Source of the DNA: Xiphydria camelus
Lineage: Eukaryota > Arthropoda > Insecta > Hymenoptera > Xiphydriidae
Direction: 5' to 3'
Length of the DNA stretch: 64,000 nt
Assembly (NCBI GenBank): GCA_963678675.1
Contig: OY783193.1
Coordinates: forward strand, 33,394,430-33,458,429
Numbering within the stretch: position 1 is the first letter of the stretch; the number at the start of each line of letters is the position of its first letter. Made by a program: the position numbers and the translations under genes. The notes below the pieces were generated by a model. It did no database searches. It worked only from the letters and a program-made list of their open reading frames with translations, and was not told the origin of the DNA. Below are positions 21,778 through 34,005 of the stretch, piece by piece.

Positions 21778-22330
21778 TGCTATTAAAAAGAACGAGCCGA
21801 CCTTCAGAATTCCGTCTATCATGCGACGGAATACTTGCTTTATAATACGTGACAGATGATCCCTACTGCGCCTCGAGGTTGTTGACTTTGACGCTTTGTG
21901 ATTCATCTGCTATTGCAGTTGTATTTCATCACGTTGACTCTTTATGCGGCATATAACGTGGAAACGGTATTTCTTGTAGAGTATTTTTTTATCTACAACT
22001 TTTGTAACCATAAAAATTATCATCCAACCAATCGCAAGCGAGAAAATAAATAAAAACCAATTTTTTGACCTTTGACCCCCGTATAACTTTTGAAGCGTAC
22101 ACGATATAGATGGGGACTTTTTACACGTTATTTATAATGTTTCTATGAAGGTGTATGCAAAAATCCAACTTGCTGCGAAATTTTGAGAAGTGAAACTAAA
22201 GTTACTGGGCTCTAGTACCGTAATTATAATTACCTCCCGAGAAAGGTCGGATCGTGGTAGGGGACTCTACTCAACCGTCGAAATAGAATCGGATGGATCC
22301 AGCTGACTAAACTACTACACTAAACTACTC

Positions 22331-22512
22331 TACTAATTTTTACTGTCCGCACGCACTAAATTACTAAATTACTCGCTACTCGACTAAATTACTTGCCGTG
22401 TCTGAACTAGGCATAAACTCTTACTCTACTAATTTTTACTGTCCGCACACACTAAATTACTAAATTACTCGCTACTCGACTAAATTACTAGCCGTGTCTG
22501 AACTAGGCTTAA
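22331..22512. repeat. Two tandem 96-bp units
   Basis: TACTAATTTTTACTGTCCGC starts at 22331 and again at 22427. Each unit continues through ACTAAATTACTCGCTACTCG and ends near CCGTGTCTGAACTAGGC. The units differ at few positions, so the duplication is fairly recent. There is no coding content. Confidence 0.75.
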
Positions 22513-22957
22513 CTCAGACGATGCGACTTTCCTGCGACAGCAGTGCGACAAAACGCTCGCACTCTGTAGAGGTCGACTTTTCGATCGATCTCGCGGCCGT
22601 GCATTCCAGTTAGGTACATACGAAAGGAATACCTTCTCTTGTTATCAATTCTCGTGTTTCGTTTTGCCGAGTGTTGAATAAACTGAATGTTTGTAGTTCA
22701 GAGTAATCCAGACATTTTCATCCGTTCCCCGAACAGTCATAAAAATATGACAGAAAGAGCAACGGCAAACTCGTCTTGAGTGTATTAGAAATGTGTCGGG
22801 AGCGGAACATTTCGGAATAGTAAGGGATCCCTCATAAGAAAGAAAAATGATTACCACTCCTCCGAAACTTTGTGAGCAACTTCATTTTGCCGAGTCTGCC
22901 AGCTTTTTATATGCAAAAAGTCTGGTTTCCGCCGGGGTTTCGAGATGTTAATTAATA

Positions 22958-23290
22958 AACATGTCAAATTTATGAATTTTGTTTATTGATGACCAACAAG
23001 CTGATTCTTTGTCCGAAGTAAGATAAATATTTATGGAATCAAACGGTAACATTGTTCGACAAGTTTTCTGCCGGGTATGTCCAGTCCGACACTCTGAACA
23101 TGTCAAATTTATGAATTTTGTTTATTGATGACCAACAATCTGATTCTTTTCCCGAAGTAAGATAAATATTTATAAAATTTGGTGGTAACATTGTCCGACA
23201 AGTTTTCTGCCGGGTATGTCCAGTCCGACACTCTGAACAAGTCATTTTTATGAAGCATGTTGATATAATTACCAACATTAATTTTTTTTC
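22958..23290. repeat. 139-bp tandem repeat, two full copies and a partial third
   Basis: Copies start AACATGTCAAATTTATGAAT at 22958 and 23097, and a decayed AACAAGTCATTTTTATGAA at 23236, so the period is exactly 139 bp twice. Each full copy ends with CTGCCGGGTATGTCCAGTCC. The open frame on the minus strand across copy 2 and 3 is a product of the repeat. Confidence 0.8.
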
Positions 23291-23590
23291 ATTTTGTACA
23301 TCAAACATCATTTTTCAAACATCCCACCAGTCCCGCGACAGTTCCAGGACCGTACAGAAACCGACGCGTCGGTTGGAACAAACTTTATAACTTCCACTCC
23401 AGTTCCTCCACGCCCCTCGAGCTACCTTGCTTGAATTCCATAGATGGTTGGAGTAGGGTGAGCAGATCTGAAGGCGGGACTAAAAGATCCACGCGGAAAC
23501 TTCAGCAATCTGGTTGGATACTCCATTACAAGCGACGTCAGGACTGGCTGAGAAATTCTTATTATATACCGTGCGGAGAGTAACTTTCTA

Positions 23591-23757
23591 GCAGTACGCG
23601 CTAAAGTCACTAGATATAGAAAGTAGAGCAATTGTCCGCTATATTGTTTCTGAAAATGGATAGAAAGTAACGCAATCGATCCGCCATATTGTTTCCGAAA
23701 AGACAATCGATTGCGCTGCTTTCTATATCTAGTGGCTTTAGTACGCGCGAGCTCACC
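23591..23757. mobile_element. MITE-like inverted repeat of about 160 bp
   Basis: TACGCGCTAAAGTCACTAGA near 23597 is inverted near 23730-23755 (CTAGTGGCTTTAGTACGCG), with ATATAGAAAG continuing both arms. Between them a 45-bp piece (GCTATATTGTTTCTGAAAA-type) is present twice in direct orientation. No gene is present. Confidence 0.6.
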
Positions 23758-24002
23758 TCAACGTAAAGGTGGGCCAAACATGCGGCATTCGACGAGTGCC
23801 GGGAGACTGCTCGCCGATGGCAACTAGTCTTTGACACTAAAGAAGGGCTTAGGCGATATCAAGTGATAAAATGACCTTCTATACCTGATAATCCAGGTGT
23901 TAGGTTTATTTAAACATGTATTTAATTTAAATAGACTTTTATTCGATGTAAATAAATTTCTATTTATCTCAAATAAATTTTTCTATTAGGTTTGTATTTA
24001 AG

Positions 24003-24571
24003 AGGCCGACACACCCCGTCTGGAAATGTAAAGCTATATTTTCAACATGGTGCATAAGAACCTTTTGCATTTTCGCCACCACACTTAAAAAACATAAATC
24101 TAGAGCCTTATAGAAAAAAAATAAATAAATAAATTTCTGATTTTGCCGATTGATTACAACAAAAAAATTTATTTTTTTTTTCTATAGGGCCCTAGATTTA
24201 TGTTTTTTAAATGTGGTGGCGAAAATACGAAAGGTTCTTATGCACCATATTGGAAATATTACTTTACAGCCGCGACAAAAATGCCCGAAAATTGTCGCGG
24301 CTGTAAAGTAATATTTCCAAGATGGTGCATAAGAACCTTTCGTATTTTCGCCACCACACTTAAAAAACATAAATCTAGGGCCCTATAGAAAAAAAATACA
24401 TTTTTTTGTTGTAATCAATCGGCAAAATCAGAAATTTATTATTATTATATTTTTTTTTCTATAGGGCTCTAGATTTATGTTTTTTAAGTGTGGTGGCAAT
24501 AATGCAAAAGGTTCTTATGCACCATATTGAAAATGTAGCTTTACATTTCCAGACGGGGTGTGTCGGCCTCT
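24003..24571. mobile_element. TTAA-flanked nested palindrome
   Basis: The unit begins GAGGCCGACACACCCCGTC directly after TTAA and ends with the exact inverse directly before TTAA. The two arms pair over almost their whole 280-bp length, with the centre near 24286 (loop CAAAAATGCCCGAAAATTG). Each arm is itself a partial palindrome: a CACCACACTTAAAAAACATA block faces its own inverse across an AT-rich spacer. There is no coding capacity. The TTAA duplication suggests a piggyBac- or Kolobok-type activity moved it. Confidence 0.75.
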
Positions 24572-24729
24572 TAAGGCTAAATGTCCCCGACAAATAGTAT
24601 GAAATTTTTTCAATAGATGGCTGCACTGTTAGGGCAAAATTTACTTGGTAATTTATTCGGAAACGGCTGCACATATGTTCATTCTGAAAACGGATTTATT
24701 AATTGTTCATGTATCGAATTTAATGAAAT

Positions 24730-25020
24730 TGGTTTATAAAAAATTACAGTTTATTATAAACATACTTCTAAAAGAAAAAAACTGAAAAATTCACTTTTTC
24801 AAAAAAAGCCACTTATAGAGACATATATCCGTTCAATGTGAATTCAAAACCGTGTCGGGAATTCTGCAGCAAGCAGTATCTCCATCGTAATTAGTAATTT
24901 TTAACAGAGTAGGGGGCTCCGCCCTCTGCTCGCTACGCTCGCCAACTCTCCCATGCCGCTTCGTGATGCTCCACCCCGTAGATCCTCGGGAGCGAGGCGG
25001 GAGTATACTAATACGAAGGC
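24730..25020. repeat. GC-tailed interspersed repeat, copy 1
   Basis: The run from AATTGGTTTATAAAAAATTA (near 24729) to GGGAGCGAGGCGGGAGTATA (near 25008) recurs at 25598-25855 in the same orientation. Its end is unusually GC-rich (GGGGGCTCCGCCCTCTGCTC, CGCTACGCTCGCC). A related GGGGGCTCCGCCCCCTACTC tail occurs at 48700 and 50730. Confidence 0.6.
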
Positions 25021-25283
25021 GTAGAAGAGACATTGATTATTTATTAACTTTTTATTTTCTAATACCGTGCACATTTAATTTCGCGTTAGATAACATGGAA
25101 TTAATCCATTGTTTCTTAATAGGAGGGGATTATTTCCATGTTAGCTAACGTGGCACGGTGCTTGCAAATGAAAAATTAATTAAACGTTCCTTCGTACACT
25201 TATGTACCTTTTACTTATACATATTTGTTCACTCAAAGCACTGTTCAATGAAATTGAATCAATTTTGTTGATCAACCAAAAGT

Positions 25284-25535
25284 AGAACCGTTTACTGAGG
25301 AGGCGCTGGAAAAAAGCTAATGCAAATAAAATAATGCATACTGCCTGGGCTCGTAGGTTGGCGAGGTATTCATGGTCGCATTACTACGAAACCCTTGCAA
25401 CGGAACAGTTACTTCGAAACGTCGACAGCAACCCTCTGTCTCACTGACACTCGCAACAACTGCAGCAGCACGCACACACAAACGTCAGGGCGACGAGAGT
25501 GAGACCGGTGCGACAATATATGAAGGGTACAGGGG
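25284..25535. repeat. Repeat with GGAGGCGCTGGAAA core, copy 1
   Basis: GGAGGCGCTGGAAAAAAGCT, CTCACTGACACTCGCA, CACACAAACGTCAG and GGGTACAGGGGTAAAA appear here and, in the same order, at about 26926-27080. The second copy is diverged and a little shorter. No gene is evident. Confidence 0.55.
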
Positions 25536-25597
25536 TAAAAGAGGGAATCCGTTGCTACGTGCTCTTCATCCGTACACCGTATTCTTCTATCTTCAAT

Positions 25598-25855
25598 TGG
25601 TTTATAAGAAATTACAGTTTATTATAAACATTCTTCTAAAAGAAAAAAACTGAAAAGGTCACTTTTTCAAAAATAGTCACTTATACAGACATATACCCGT
25701 TCAATGCGAAATCAAAACCGTGTCGGAAATTCTGCAACAATCAGTATCTCTATCCTAATCAGTAATTTTTGCTACGCTACGCTCGCCGACCCCCCCGCAC
25801 CGCTTCACGGCGCTCCCCCCCGTAGATTCTCGGGAGCGAGGCGGGAGTATACACT
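25598..25855. repeat. GC-tailed interspersed repeat, copy 2
   Basis: This is the second copy of the 24730-25020 sequence, with the same order of blocks (AAATTACAGTTTATTATAAA, ACAGACATATACCCGTTCAA, AAACCGTGTCGG, GGGAGCGAGGCGGGAGTATA). It is diverged by scattered substitutions and small deletions in the GC-rich tail. Confidence 0.6.
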
Positions 25856-25974
25856 AATATAAGGGACATCTCAGACTGCGTGTTAGGGGTGGACCCCAAT
25901 AGTTTCTTCGACGCATAAACAAACACCGCCGCACAGTGTTTCCATGCCCTCCTGCGAGGCTCCTGAAATTTGAG

Positions 25975-26110
25975 CACGCGCGGTCGAGGGGCTCGTTTCA
26001 TTTCTCCTGAACTTGCCTCACTCGCGCTACGCTCTGTCTCATGCTTCGCGGTCTTTCCAATGCCGGCACGAGATACGTCGAGGCAGGCCGACCGCGAGAG
26101 TGTGAAATAC
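25975..26110. repeat. Repeat with CTCTGTCTCATGCTTCGCG core
   Basis: TTTCATTTCTCCTGAACTTG, CTCTGTCTCATGCTTCGCG and GCCGACCGCGAGAG recur in order near 27930-28058. Together with the neighbouring copies it shows that the 24.7-28.1 kb segment is built from a few repeated modules. Confidence 0.5.
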
Positions 26111-26419
26111 TTGGCCCAAGAGCCTGCGACGGCCAGACCTTCGTTATTTTATAAAGGCTGTAAGTTTCTCTGTGTATGTCCCAATAGAGCTAAGAAAGAT
26201 CCCCGACATAAGTATATGCAAGCGGGTGCAAATGAATAATGAGCGATTCGATCTATTGCTGCGCATCTTTCATTTACTCAGTTATGGTATGTTGAACAGT
26301 GTTTTTTTGGATTTATCGGAAAATTTCATTATATACAATTAAATATGACTAAAAAATAAATTTTCAACAAATTATTCAGTACAATGTTCATATCAAGAAA
26401 TCAATGAAACAAAAATTGA

Positions 26420-26860
26420 ATAAATTAATCAATATTGTTTTGATATGATTTCAAATATGTATTACTGGATTCAAAGAAATATGTAATGATTTTCTTCATT
26501 ATCTTCGTCACTGGTACTCCAGTCCGTGGCTTGATCGTTGTCAATATGGCCAATACCATTTTAAATGGTTTGAAGGGGATCAGCTACTAAATTATGTCAG
26601 TGATTCTCTACAAACTCTATCACCTATGTAATTATTATGTCAAATTATTATACTTACATAAATTTGTGACTATTCATAATTATATTACATTAATACAGAA
26701 ACTGGCGGAGAAGGCAATATTGACAACGATCAAGCCACGGACTGGAGTACCTAGCAGTGACGAAGATAATGAAGATATCGACAACGATGGGAATTATGAA
26801 AATCATATTTCTTTGAATCCAGTAGTACATATTTGAAATCATATTAATATATTAAATTGT
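26420..26860. repeat. Inverted repeat carrying a transposase-like terminal exon remnant
   Basis: About 130 bp at 26425-26555 is inverted at 26722-26855 (core GACAACGATCAAGCCACGGA). Read from the left copy on the minus strand, it encodes DNDQATDWSTSDEDNEEN then HYIFL and a stop, an acidic C-terminus like those of many transposon proteins. The right copy has the same segment on the plus strand after a possible splice acceptor (TTAATACAG), with in-frame stops. The protein family is not identifiable. Confidence 0.45.
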
Positions 26861-26911
26861 TATTTTGATTTATTGACATGAAAATTTTACTGAATAATTT
26901 TTTGACAATTA

Positions 26912-28065
26912 GAACCGTTTTCCTAGGAGGCGCTGGAAAGAAGCTAATATACGAGTGACTCGAGAAAGGCCCCCCTATCTCACTGACACTCGCAGACAAC
27001 TGCAGCAGCGCTCGCACACAAACGTCAGAGCGACGAGAGTGAAAACGGTGCGACACTATAGAAAGGGTACAGGGGTAAAATGGGGAAAATGTCACAATTT
27101 AGCCAATTCGTCATTTCTACACCATCTAGTTGAAAATTTCGCATTCTTTCAGCTGGCAAAGGATTACAAGCAATAAAGGTACAGTCAAGAGATACAGACG
27201 TTTAAAATTTTAGCATAACATGCAAATAGAGGGGATGTCCGCGCGCAAATTTGCTGTCCTGTAAATTTGTTTTTTTTTTGACATTCCCTCTTTTACCCCT
27301 GTACCCTTCATATTCAATTTAGCATATCTTGCAAACCAGGCAAGATATATTGAATTGCCATCTATCTTCTTTTTTCAGAAACAATCCAAAATAAATGATG
27401 GTATAATTAAAAAAATTTTTCATTGCGAATTTCTATGTAAATTCAAGCATTGAAAACTTTAAAAATCAATCATGTGTAAACAACAATGAAAAACAAAATT
27501 TGGTTTCGCTAGGAAAAATGATGAGATCTTTCTAAACGGGTTACAAAAAAAAGATTGTAAAAATCTTCATTTTTGGATTTGTTGTGAATATTTGAACATT
27601 CAAACTCATCTGGAGGTCCTAGCTTCTTAGGGGTTGAAGATAGGCTAAAAAGTGTATAACCTTTTTTGTAGATAATTTTATTATATACAACTTTTGTCGT
27701 AACTGTTTTTCAATGGATCACGTATTTTTCAAAATATCAGCGAAGAACCGATTTTTCAACAATAAATACATTTTGTACACCCTTCGCCGGGGGGTGATAC
27801 TTCTTTTAATATATTCCCTCTATTAATAACATCAAAATATAACTTTTGCCAAGTTTTCACCATTATGTCTCAATTTTCGATTTGAACAGAAATTTGACTG
27901 GACTATTAGTAAAGCGAGACTACACCGTTTTATTTCTCCTGAACCTGCCCCACTCTGTAGCCACGCTCTGTCTCATGCTTCGCGCTCTTTTTCAAGCCGG
28001 CACCTACTACATACACTCTTGCGGAGACACGTCCAGGAACGCCGACCGCGAGAGCGTGGAAAGCA
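26912..28065. repeat. Second set of the modules seen at 25.3-26.1 kb
   Basis: Module copies lie at 26912-27088 and 27925-28065, separated by AT-rich DNA (27090-27920) with no recognisable gene. The spacing between the two modules differs from that in the first set. Confidence 0.45.
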
Positions 28066-29339
28066 AGCTCGCCCCGCCCCGCTTCGCTCGCCACGCCAGC
28101 GCTCGGTTGAATACAGAAATTACTGATTACGATCACGTTTTTGGGTAGAATCAAAATTCGAATCCGCAGCAATTATCATTTAGACTTCTTGTTTGTCTCT
28201 ATAACCCTATTTTTTACAAAAGTACAGTTTTGGCGTTTTTTAAGCATTTTTTTGTAAAATTTTTCAACTTAAAATTTTAATAACCAATTTCATTAAATTC
28301 TACATTGAAAACAGTCAAGAATCCGTTTACAGATTAAAAAATGAACCGTTCGTTTGGGAGAAAATTGTCAAGTAAAATTCGCTCATTTTGGTGCTGCCAC
28401 GTGGTGGCAAAATTTTGAACCAAACACGGTACATTTAGCCTTAACTAGACCTCTTCCCTCAGTGTACTTGATTATGGCGAAAAGAATGTTCCTTTGAGTC
28501 AAGTAAATATTAATTACCTAGTTATTACTCTATTTTTGTTTGAATGAAAGAGACATTCTAATAATTAATAGCTATACAGGGTGAGTCGGGATGATCGGAC
28601 TAAACTCCCCAGGAGCGTATTGTACACAAGATAATAATGTTAAAAACCTCATATGTCCTTATTCGATTTTCATTTGTTTTCAAGTTACAGCGTAATTAAT
28701 CATCTCTATTTAGTGTTGTAAAAATTGTTATCGGATAAGGACATACCTATGAATTTTTTTAGTAAAAGAGCTAGCGGTCAAATCGACTAATTGTAAGGTG
28801 TTCTAACAAGTATTTAATGGGAATGGTAATGACCTATCAAGCCATACCGGTTTGCGTCATTGATGAATTACCTAATTTTTCAAAATGCAAAAAAATAAAT
28901 AAAAAATTATGTTGCTTCTACAAAAACGTTTTCTAATGCCTATAAGTCTGAAATTAAAAAATAATAGACAGACGATTTCGACGGTTGCATCTCCGTGCCA
29001 GGCGGGCATACCTATACTCCTATGTTTTGTGTACTTATGTTGCTTTTACAAAGCTATAATTTATAGAGGATGTTCATGCATCTATTGTAAGGAACTATGT
29101 AAAAGGATAAGTGACTCTACTAGTTGCACATGACTGCCAAGCGAACATATCATACAACAGCGTGCGAGGGAAGAAGAGCGTTTATCACGATTATTTGAGT
29201 AAAATGCATTTGTTTGAAGAAGGAAAGTGGATAAATCTTTATTTACATTGTAAAGTAGTTATGTCATTCGCATTAAATGTTTAGTTTAACATGTTGCTAA
29301 TAATAAAATATTAAAAAATTATTTAAAACATTTTTTTTT
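28066..29339. other. Intergenic DNA with one ACAGGGTG repeat start
   Basis: At 28574 the string TATACAGGGTGAGTCGGGAT resembles the repeat start near 15247. The rest is AT-rich without a gene-like frame that I can support. Confidence 0.35.
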
Positions 29340-31140
29340 AATCAAAGCCTTCATCTTCGTCCATTGAATATTCATATTCCGAAGCACTATATAGGTTGGT
29401 CTTTAACCCCTGTTTCGTTATCTGCAACAGACAAGTTATTTTCATAAATATCAGTATTATGAATTCGTTAACAAAAGTTGCAAAATGATTAATATTGTAC
29501 ATTTTAACCAGTTAACTGTGATTAACGAATATACTCGTCATGGAGAAGTTGCAGCATTCTGTGTCATGACGAGTATACTCGGCATGCGTAAAAAGTAGTG
29601 ACCATTGGCTATTTAGATTGTAATTTTTGTGACAAACAAAACATATTCTCAAAATTCAAGATGTTTAGAATATTTTGAGGCCAGGCCGGAATAAAACAAA
29701 AAAATAAAAATTATATATAAAAAATTTGAGATGAACTCATGCGTCCCCGTGTGCACCGGCTAAAACAGCGTATCAGTTTGTAGAATGAATTTATTTATGT
29801 GTAATGATAACGTTTTTTAGATGTTATCGTAAAAGGGCAAAAGCAAAATTCGAAAAGCTGATTTATGATAGGGTCCCTTCAGGGATGATCGGCTATGGAA
29901 CAAATGCATGACGCTGACCAGGCGTTGAGCCCATTGATGGCTGCTGGCCCGAAGTTACGTTTTTCGTTTAATATGTAGATATGTAATATATGTTTATATT
30001 AACCAAATTAAATAAATATTAGTAATAAAAAAAGAACCACGATTGTTTATAACTACGCTAAGGACAATATACACTCATATTAGATAAGTAAAATTTACCT
30101 CATGTTAAAAGAAGAGTAGCAATTAATTTTATAGACCTAAGTTTGGAGTCCCATTATATTTTGCATGGCTATTATCTGGATGGCCTAAGTCAATTACTTT
30201 ATAGGGAAGTATAATATCTTGATCATTTAATACATCAAGCATGAATGTATTGTCACTCTGCTCTTCTATTGCTTCTATAGATTTTTGTGATTGTGGTTTA
30301 TCAGTGGAAGTAGATTGTTCTACAGAAAGTTGAATCTGTCTTGAATCAGGTGATTTCAAAGGTGCACCATCTTGCAATCTTGCTAGTGTTAAGAAATTAA
30401 ACATTCACATAAAAATACATTAACATATATAGAAAACACTATATAGAAAATGTTTTATTGGGAATAATAATTGGCCTTGTATTATAAAAGAATGATTGAC
30501 GATTGACAGAATTGAAATAAACTTACTTTTTGTTACACGAGTTGTTGTAAGTGATTGAGGGATTTCTAAATCATCTACTTGGCCATTCAATCTCGTGCAG
30601 CTACATTTAATTGCTCACTCATAGGAACAACAGTCTTTAAAGTCTTTTAACTTTAATAGTTTCTTCTCATTGCATGCAGCCACTTCTCCTGACCTTTCTT
30701 CCTGAGTCGTGAAAACGTATTCCGGTTGTTTCAGTACCGTTACACGGTTTTCTGCTTCGTTATACGTTCCTGTTATCGTAGAACATATTTGATTTTGTAG
30801 TTACATAAACGTAAACATACGTATAGTTTCATCAACGCGTCAAGAGAGAGTACCGATTTTTCACTTAAATAAAACTTACTGGCTTTTCATCGAACTTCTA
30901 CTCGGTATTTCGACCATGATGATTTCGGTTCACCGCATGCCTTGATCTTCTTTCTTAATTTTGACAAGTTTTTTTTTCTGTATATGGAAGTGGCATAAAA
31001 TTTGCATAAAGGACGTCAGAGTCCAAATCATAAGTGATCCATGAGGCTGGGACAATATGAATTTGTTTCATCTGATCTTCTTCACCAGGAAACGAAACTT
31101 GTTTGTAAATATACGCCATCTGAAATAAAGAGTTTAACAT
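29340..31140 (-). pseudogene. Decayed multi-exon gene downstream of a transposase
   Basis: Several minus-strand exon-like pieces follow one another. The first (31140-30900) starts with ATG right after TTTCAG and contains VSFPGEEDQMKQIHIVPASW, then in a shifted frame KIKACGEPKSSWSKYRVEV. The second (near 30780-30650) has ITGTYNEAENRVTVLKQPEY. The third (30390-30129) has LNDQDIILPYKVIDLGHPD. The last (29423-29340), after TTGCAG, is YSASEYEYSMDEDEGFD and a stop. The order IVPxxW, GxxxSWxxYxV, TYxxA is what I remember from DUF4806-type proteins often found near transposons, but I am not certain. Internal stops and shifts show decay. Confidence 0.45.
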
Positions 31141-31369
31141 AAAATATTACAAACCAAATATATTTTACTATTATCACTTTTTAACTCGACAATGAGAATC
31201 CCACTAACTAGCTATGTTTTGTTAATATTTCGAATAGTGTAGTAATAAACCATTGTTAATTACACTGCTGTAGCTGTAGCTATCACTTTTTATAAACCAA
31301 ATAATTGAATAAATAAACAGTAAGATGTAGGAATATATTGAAAGTAAAAAAATTATACTTACATAATAT

Positions 31370-33640
31370 TTACATATGCAGCAATGGCATGACAACAATT
31401 TTTTCTTTCCTTTCCGTGCCCACATCAAAAGCCACCATTTTTTGAGAAATCGAGGTTAACGGACAGTTGATACCCTTCTGTCCTCTTGTCACGACCCACA
31501 TTTTCATGTCATTCGAATCACGTGGATAAGTAAAGAGAGACTTCTTTATCCGGAGTGTCGTTTCGCAAATTTGATTTGATTCTTCATCTCTATTTTCAGG
31601 AATATACATATCACTGACCTGCAACAACACACCATTATCAAGCAATGCTATATTATTCGGTGATGTCGTGTGAAAAGATGTTCCTTATAACTGAGATGTT
31701 TGATTGGAATTCTTCCTAATCTGTCAGGATGCAATTGTAGCGTTATACCTAGTTATAGTTGGTGATATAGTGGCTGTTTCTCCAGTAATAAAAAACAGCT
31801 CGTGCAAACGGCGGAAAATCTGTGCTAGTGGCTGATTTCTGTTACGAAGAAGTTTTGTCATTCTTACCAGCATATTTTCGAGAAGGTATGCCGTGATACT
31901 TGAGCCAGGTCACCCCATATATGTTACGTCTTCGGCCAGATGAATTAGACTGTGCATATTTCCAATGAGACATGCTCTTCCATATAATGCTGTGCTATTC
32001 TCACAAATTTTCTGAGAAATGACCTTGCATGATTACAATATCTTGTAGCCAATTCCTTCGAATGCAGTATTCGACAAGCAGCATGGAGTAATAGAAAATG
32101 CTTATAAACATCTTCATGTAATATGTCTTTAAAGACAACAGGACCGACATATAATAATATTAATTGGAACTCCGTAGCCTTGAAAGTCTCGATTTCAGTT
32201 AGTGTTCTTGTTGTGCGATGAAATTCATTAGACATTTGACTTTGAATTTGTGTCAAGTGACCGGTTAAGCGGTCTTTGGTATTTTTACTCAATCTATGAG
32301 TTTGATTTCCAGCTAACCAATAATCCAAAAGTCTCGGTACAACACCCAGATAAACAAGATACATAGAGTCCAGAACGAAATCATTAATCATATCTATACC
32401 AGGACTGATATTCAGTAATGGCGATATTCCTCTGTGATGCTGTAGATTATTTTGCTTACGAAATGCCTCGTCAGTCCTTTCTTCACAATGTTTTTCAGGA
32501 TAAATTTTACGATTTTCCACTCTTTCACCTTGTACTATGCATCGCTCACATGCCCAATAGGCTCCGTGATGTGTTATGCACTTCAGAATAGCATGTGCAA
32601 GTCTATCGCATATAATAGCTTTCAATCGCACAGTTAATCGTCTGCCATTTGTCAAAATTCCATTTCGTTGCAGTTCATTGATATCATTTATAAACTGTTC
32701 TAAATATCTTTGAAGATTTTGGGGTTTGGATTTGCTTATGTAGATTGCAACAAGGAATGGTTTGTAAACATTAGAATCATGGAAAACTTTGCAAAGAATT
32801 GGCCAAGACTGCTTAATGCTCGACTTGTATAACTTTACACCATCAATATTGAAGAGAAGTTCAATGACACCATTTTCATGTAGATTAGTTTTAATGCAAA
32901 CATAAAGATGGTTCATCTCAATGTAAACAAATTCACTGCTTGCGTTCTCATTAATTTCTTCAATTTTATAATTTGCTATAGCAGTTTGTAGAAAAGTTTT
33001 CGCTGTCTGGTAGATTAGGTAATAATTGCCTTCGCAGTATTACTAATAACTGATCAATTCGAGTATGAAGAATGGGAGGATGACCAGATAATGCCCACTC
33101 TCGCAGTTCTTTTATTTCAACCATCTCATCTACCTCATCTATTGCATCGACTTCTTCATTTTCATCATCATTTAATTCCCTGGGATTGACATAATTATCT
33201 TCGCCATTATCCTCATCATCGTCTATGTTGCCTATGGTATTATTATGTTCCTCATCAATTACGTCTAATGTGGCTCCTGATCATCATTCACGATTGTATT
33301 GTTACAATTTTCATCTGACGACTCAACAGATGTAACGTTCAGATCGTCATTCTCTTGCGAACTATCAGAATCAGAAGAATATTGTCCAACAGGTAGCAGA
33401 CAGCTGTTCATTACTGGTATACGGGATGTTGATGAGCCAGCTATTACTGCATCTAGTGTATGATTATTTCTAAATCTGGCTTCTATTCGTGATCGTCGAC
33501 GAAATCTTCGAACCCTGAAACGTGTAAGTTCACGAATTCTTAGGACTCTTGAACTTTCCTTAGAATCATTCATTTCACTGACGTAAATAAAGACGTTATT
33601 TAAAGGTTTCATAGGTAAATCATTTACGATCAATCTCCAA
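31370..33640 (-). pseudogene. Decayed animal Tnp2-like DDE transposase
   Basis: From the right, an acidic N-terminus (33640-33265, NDSKESSRVLRIRELTRFRV) shifts frame near 33265 into ELREWALSGHPPILHTRIDQ and LLVILRRQLLPNLP. It shifts again near 33000 into the long frame 32916-31945. That frame has NIDGVKLYKSSIKQSWPIL, IICDRLAHAILKCITHHGAY and WACERCIVQGERV, then MHSLIHLAEDV in a shifted frame. A TGA follows, then LLRNRNQPLAQIFRRLHEL. Piece 31645-31370 ends IVVMPLLHM, the usual C-terminal part. The DGxxLxKSSxxxxWPIL motif marks a large animal transposase family that I would place near CACTA/Tnp2, with doubt. At least three lesions make it dead. Confidence 0.65.
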
Positions 33641-34003
33641 ACAACACAATAGAACGAAACAGTATGATAAATTATTTAGTTTATAAATCGTACACTGTTC
33701 AGTATCATATGAGTCTCGCTGCATTTAAATACTACCTAACATGTATAGGTTAAAATATAGGTCAGGATTGACCAACCTATTAGAGATATCGACGTAAGGA
33801 AAAAGGAATTCTGTAATATCGTAAATTCATTAACTTCGACTAAAATGTACACTTTGAAAATTATGTTTTACTTACCCCAGTAGGTATATATTTAAAAATG
33901 TAATTAAAAAATTGTTTAATTTAAATAGTTTTATGAGAGTTATTGGGTCAATCTGTATTTTAATTTTACAAGACCGGCGAAAGTTGCTAAATAAGTATAG
34001 TAC
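33641..34003. other. AT-rich spacer upstream of the transposase
   Basis: No coding sequence is seen. It may contain the 5' flank of the decayed transposase element, but no terminal inverted repeat was recognised. Confidence 0.3.
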
Positions 34004-34005
34004 TA

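Noticed and set aside
24182..24674. Near-identical short frames on both strands (CGGENTKGSYAP type)
   Set aside because: They are mirror products of the perfect palindrome and not genes.
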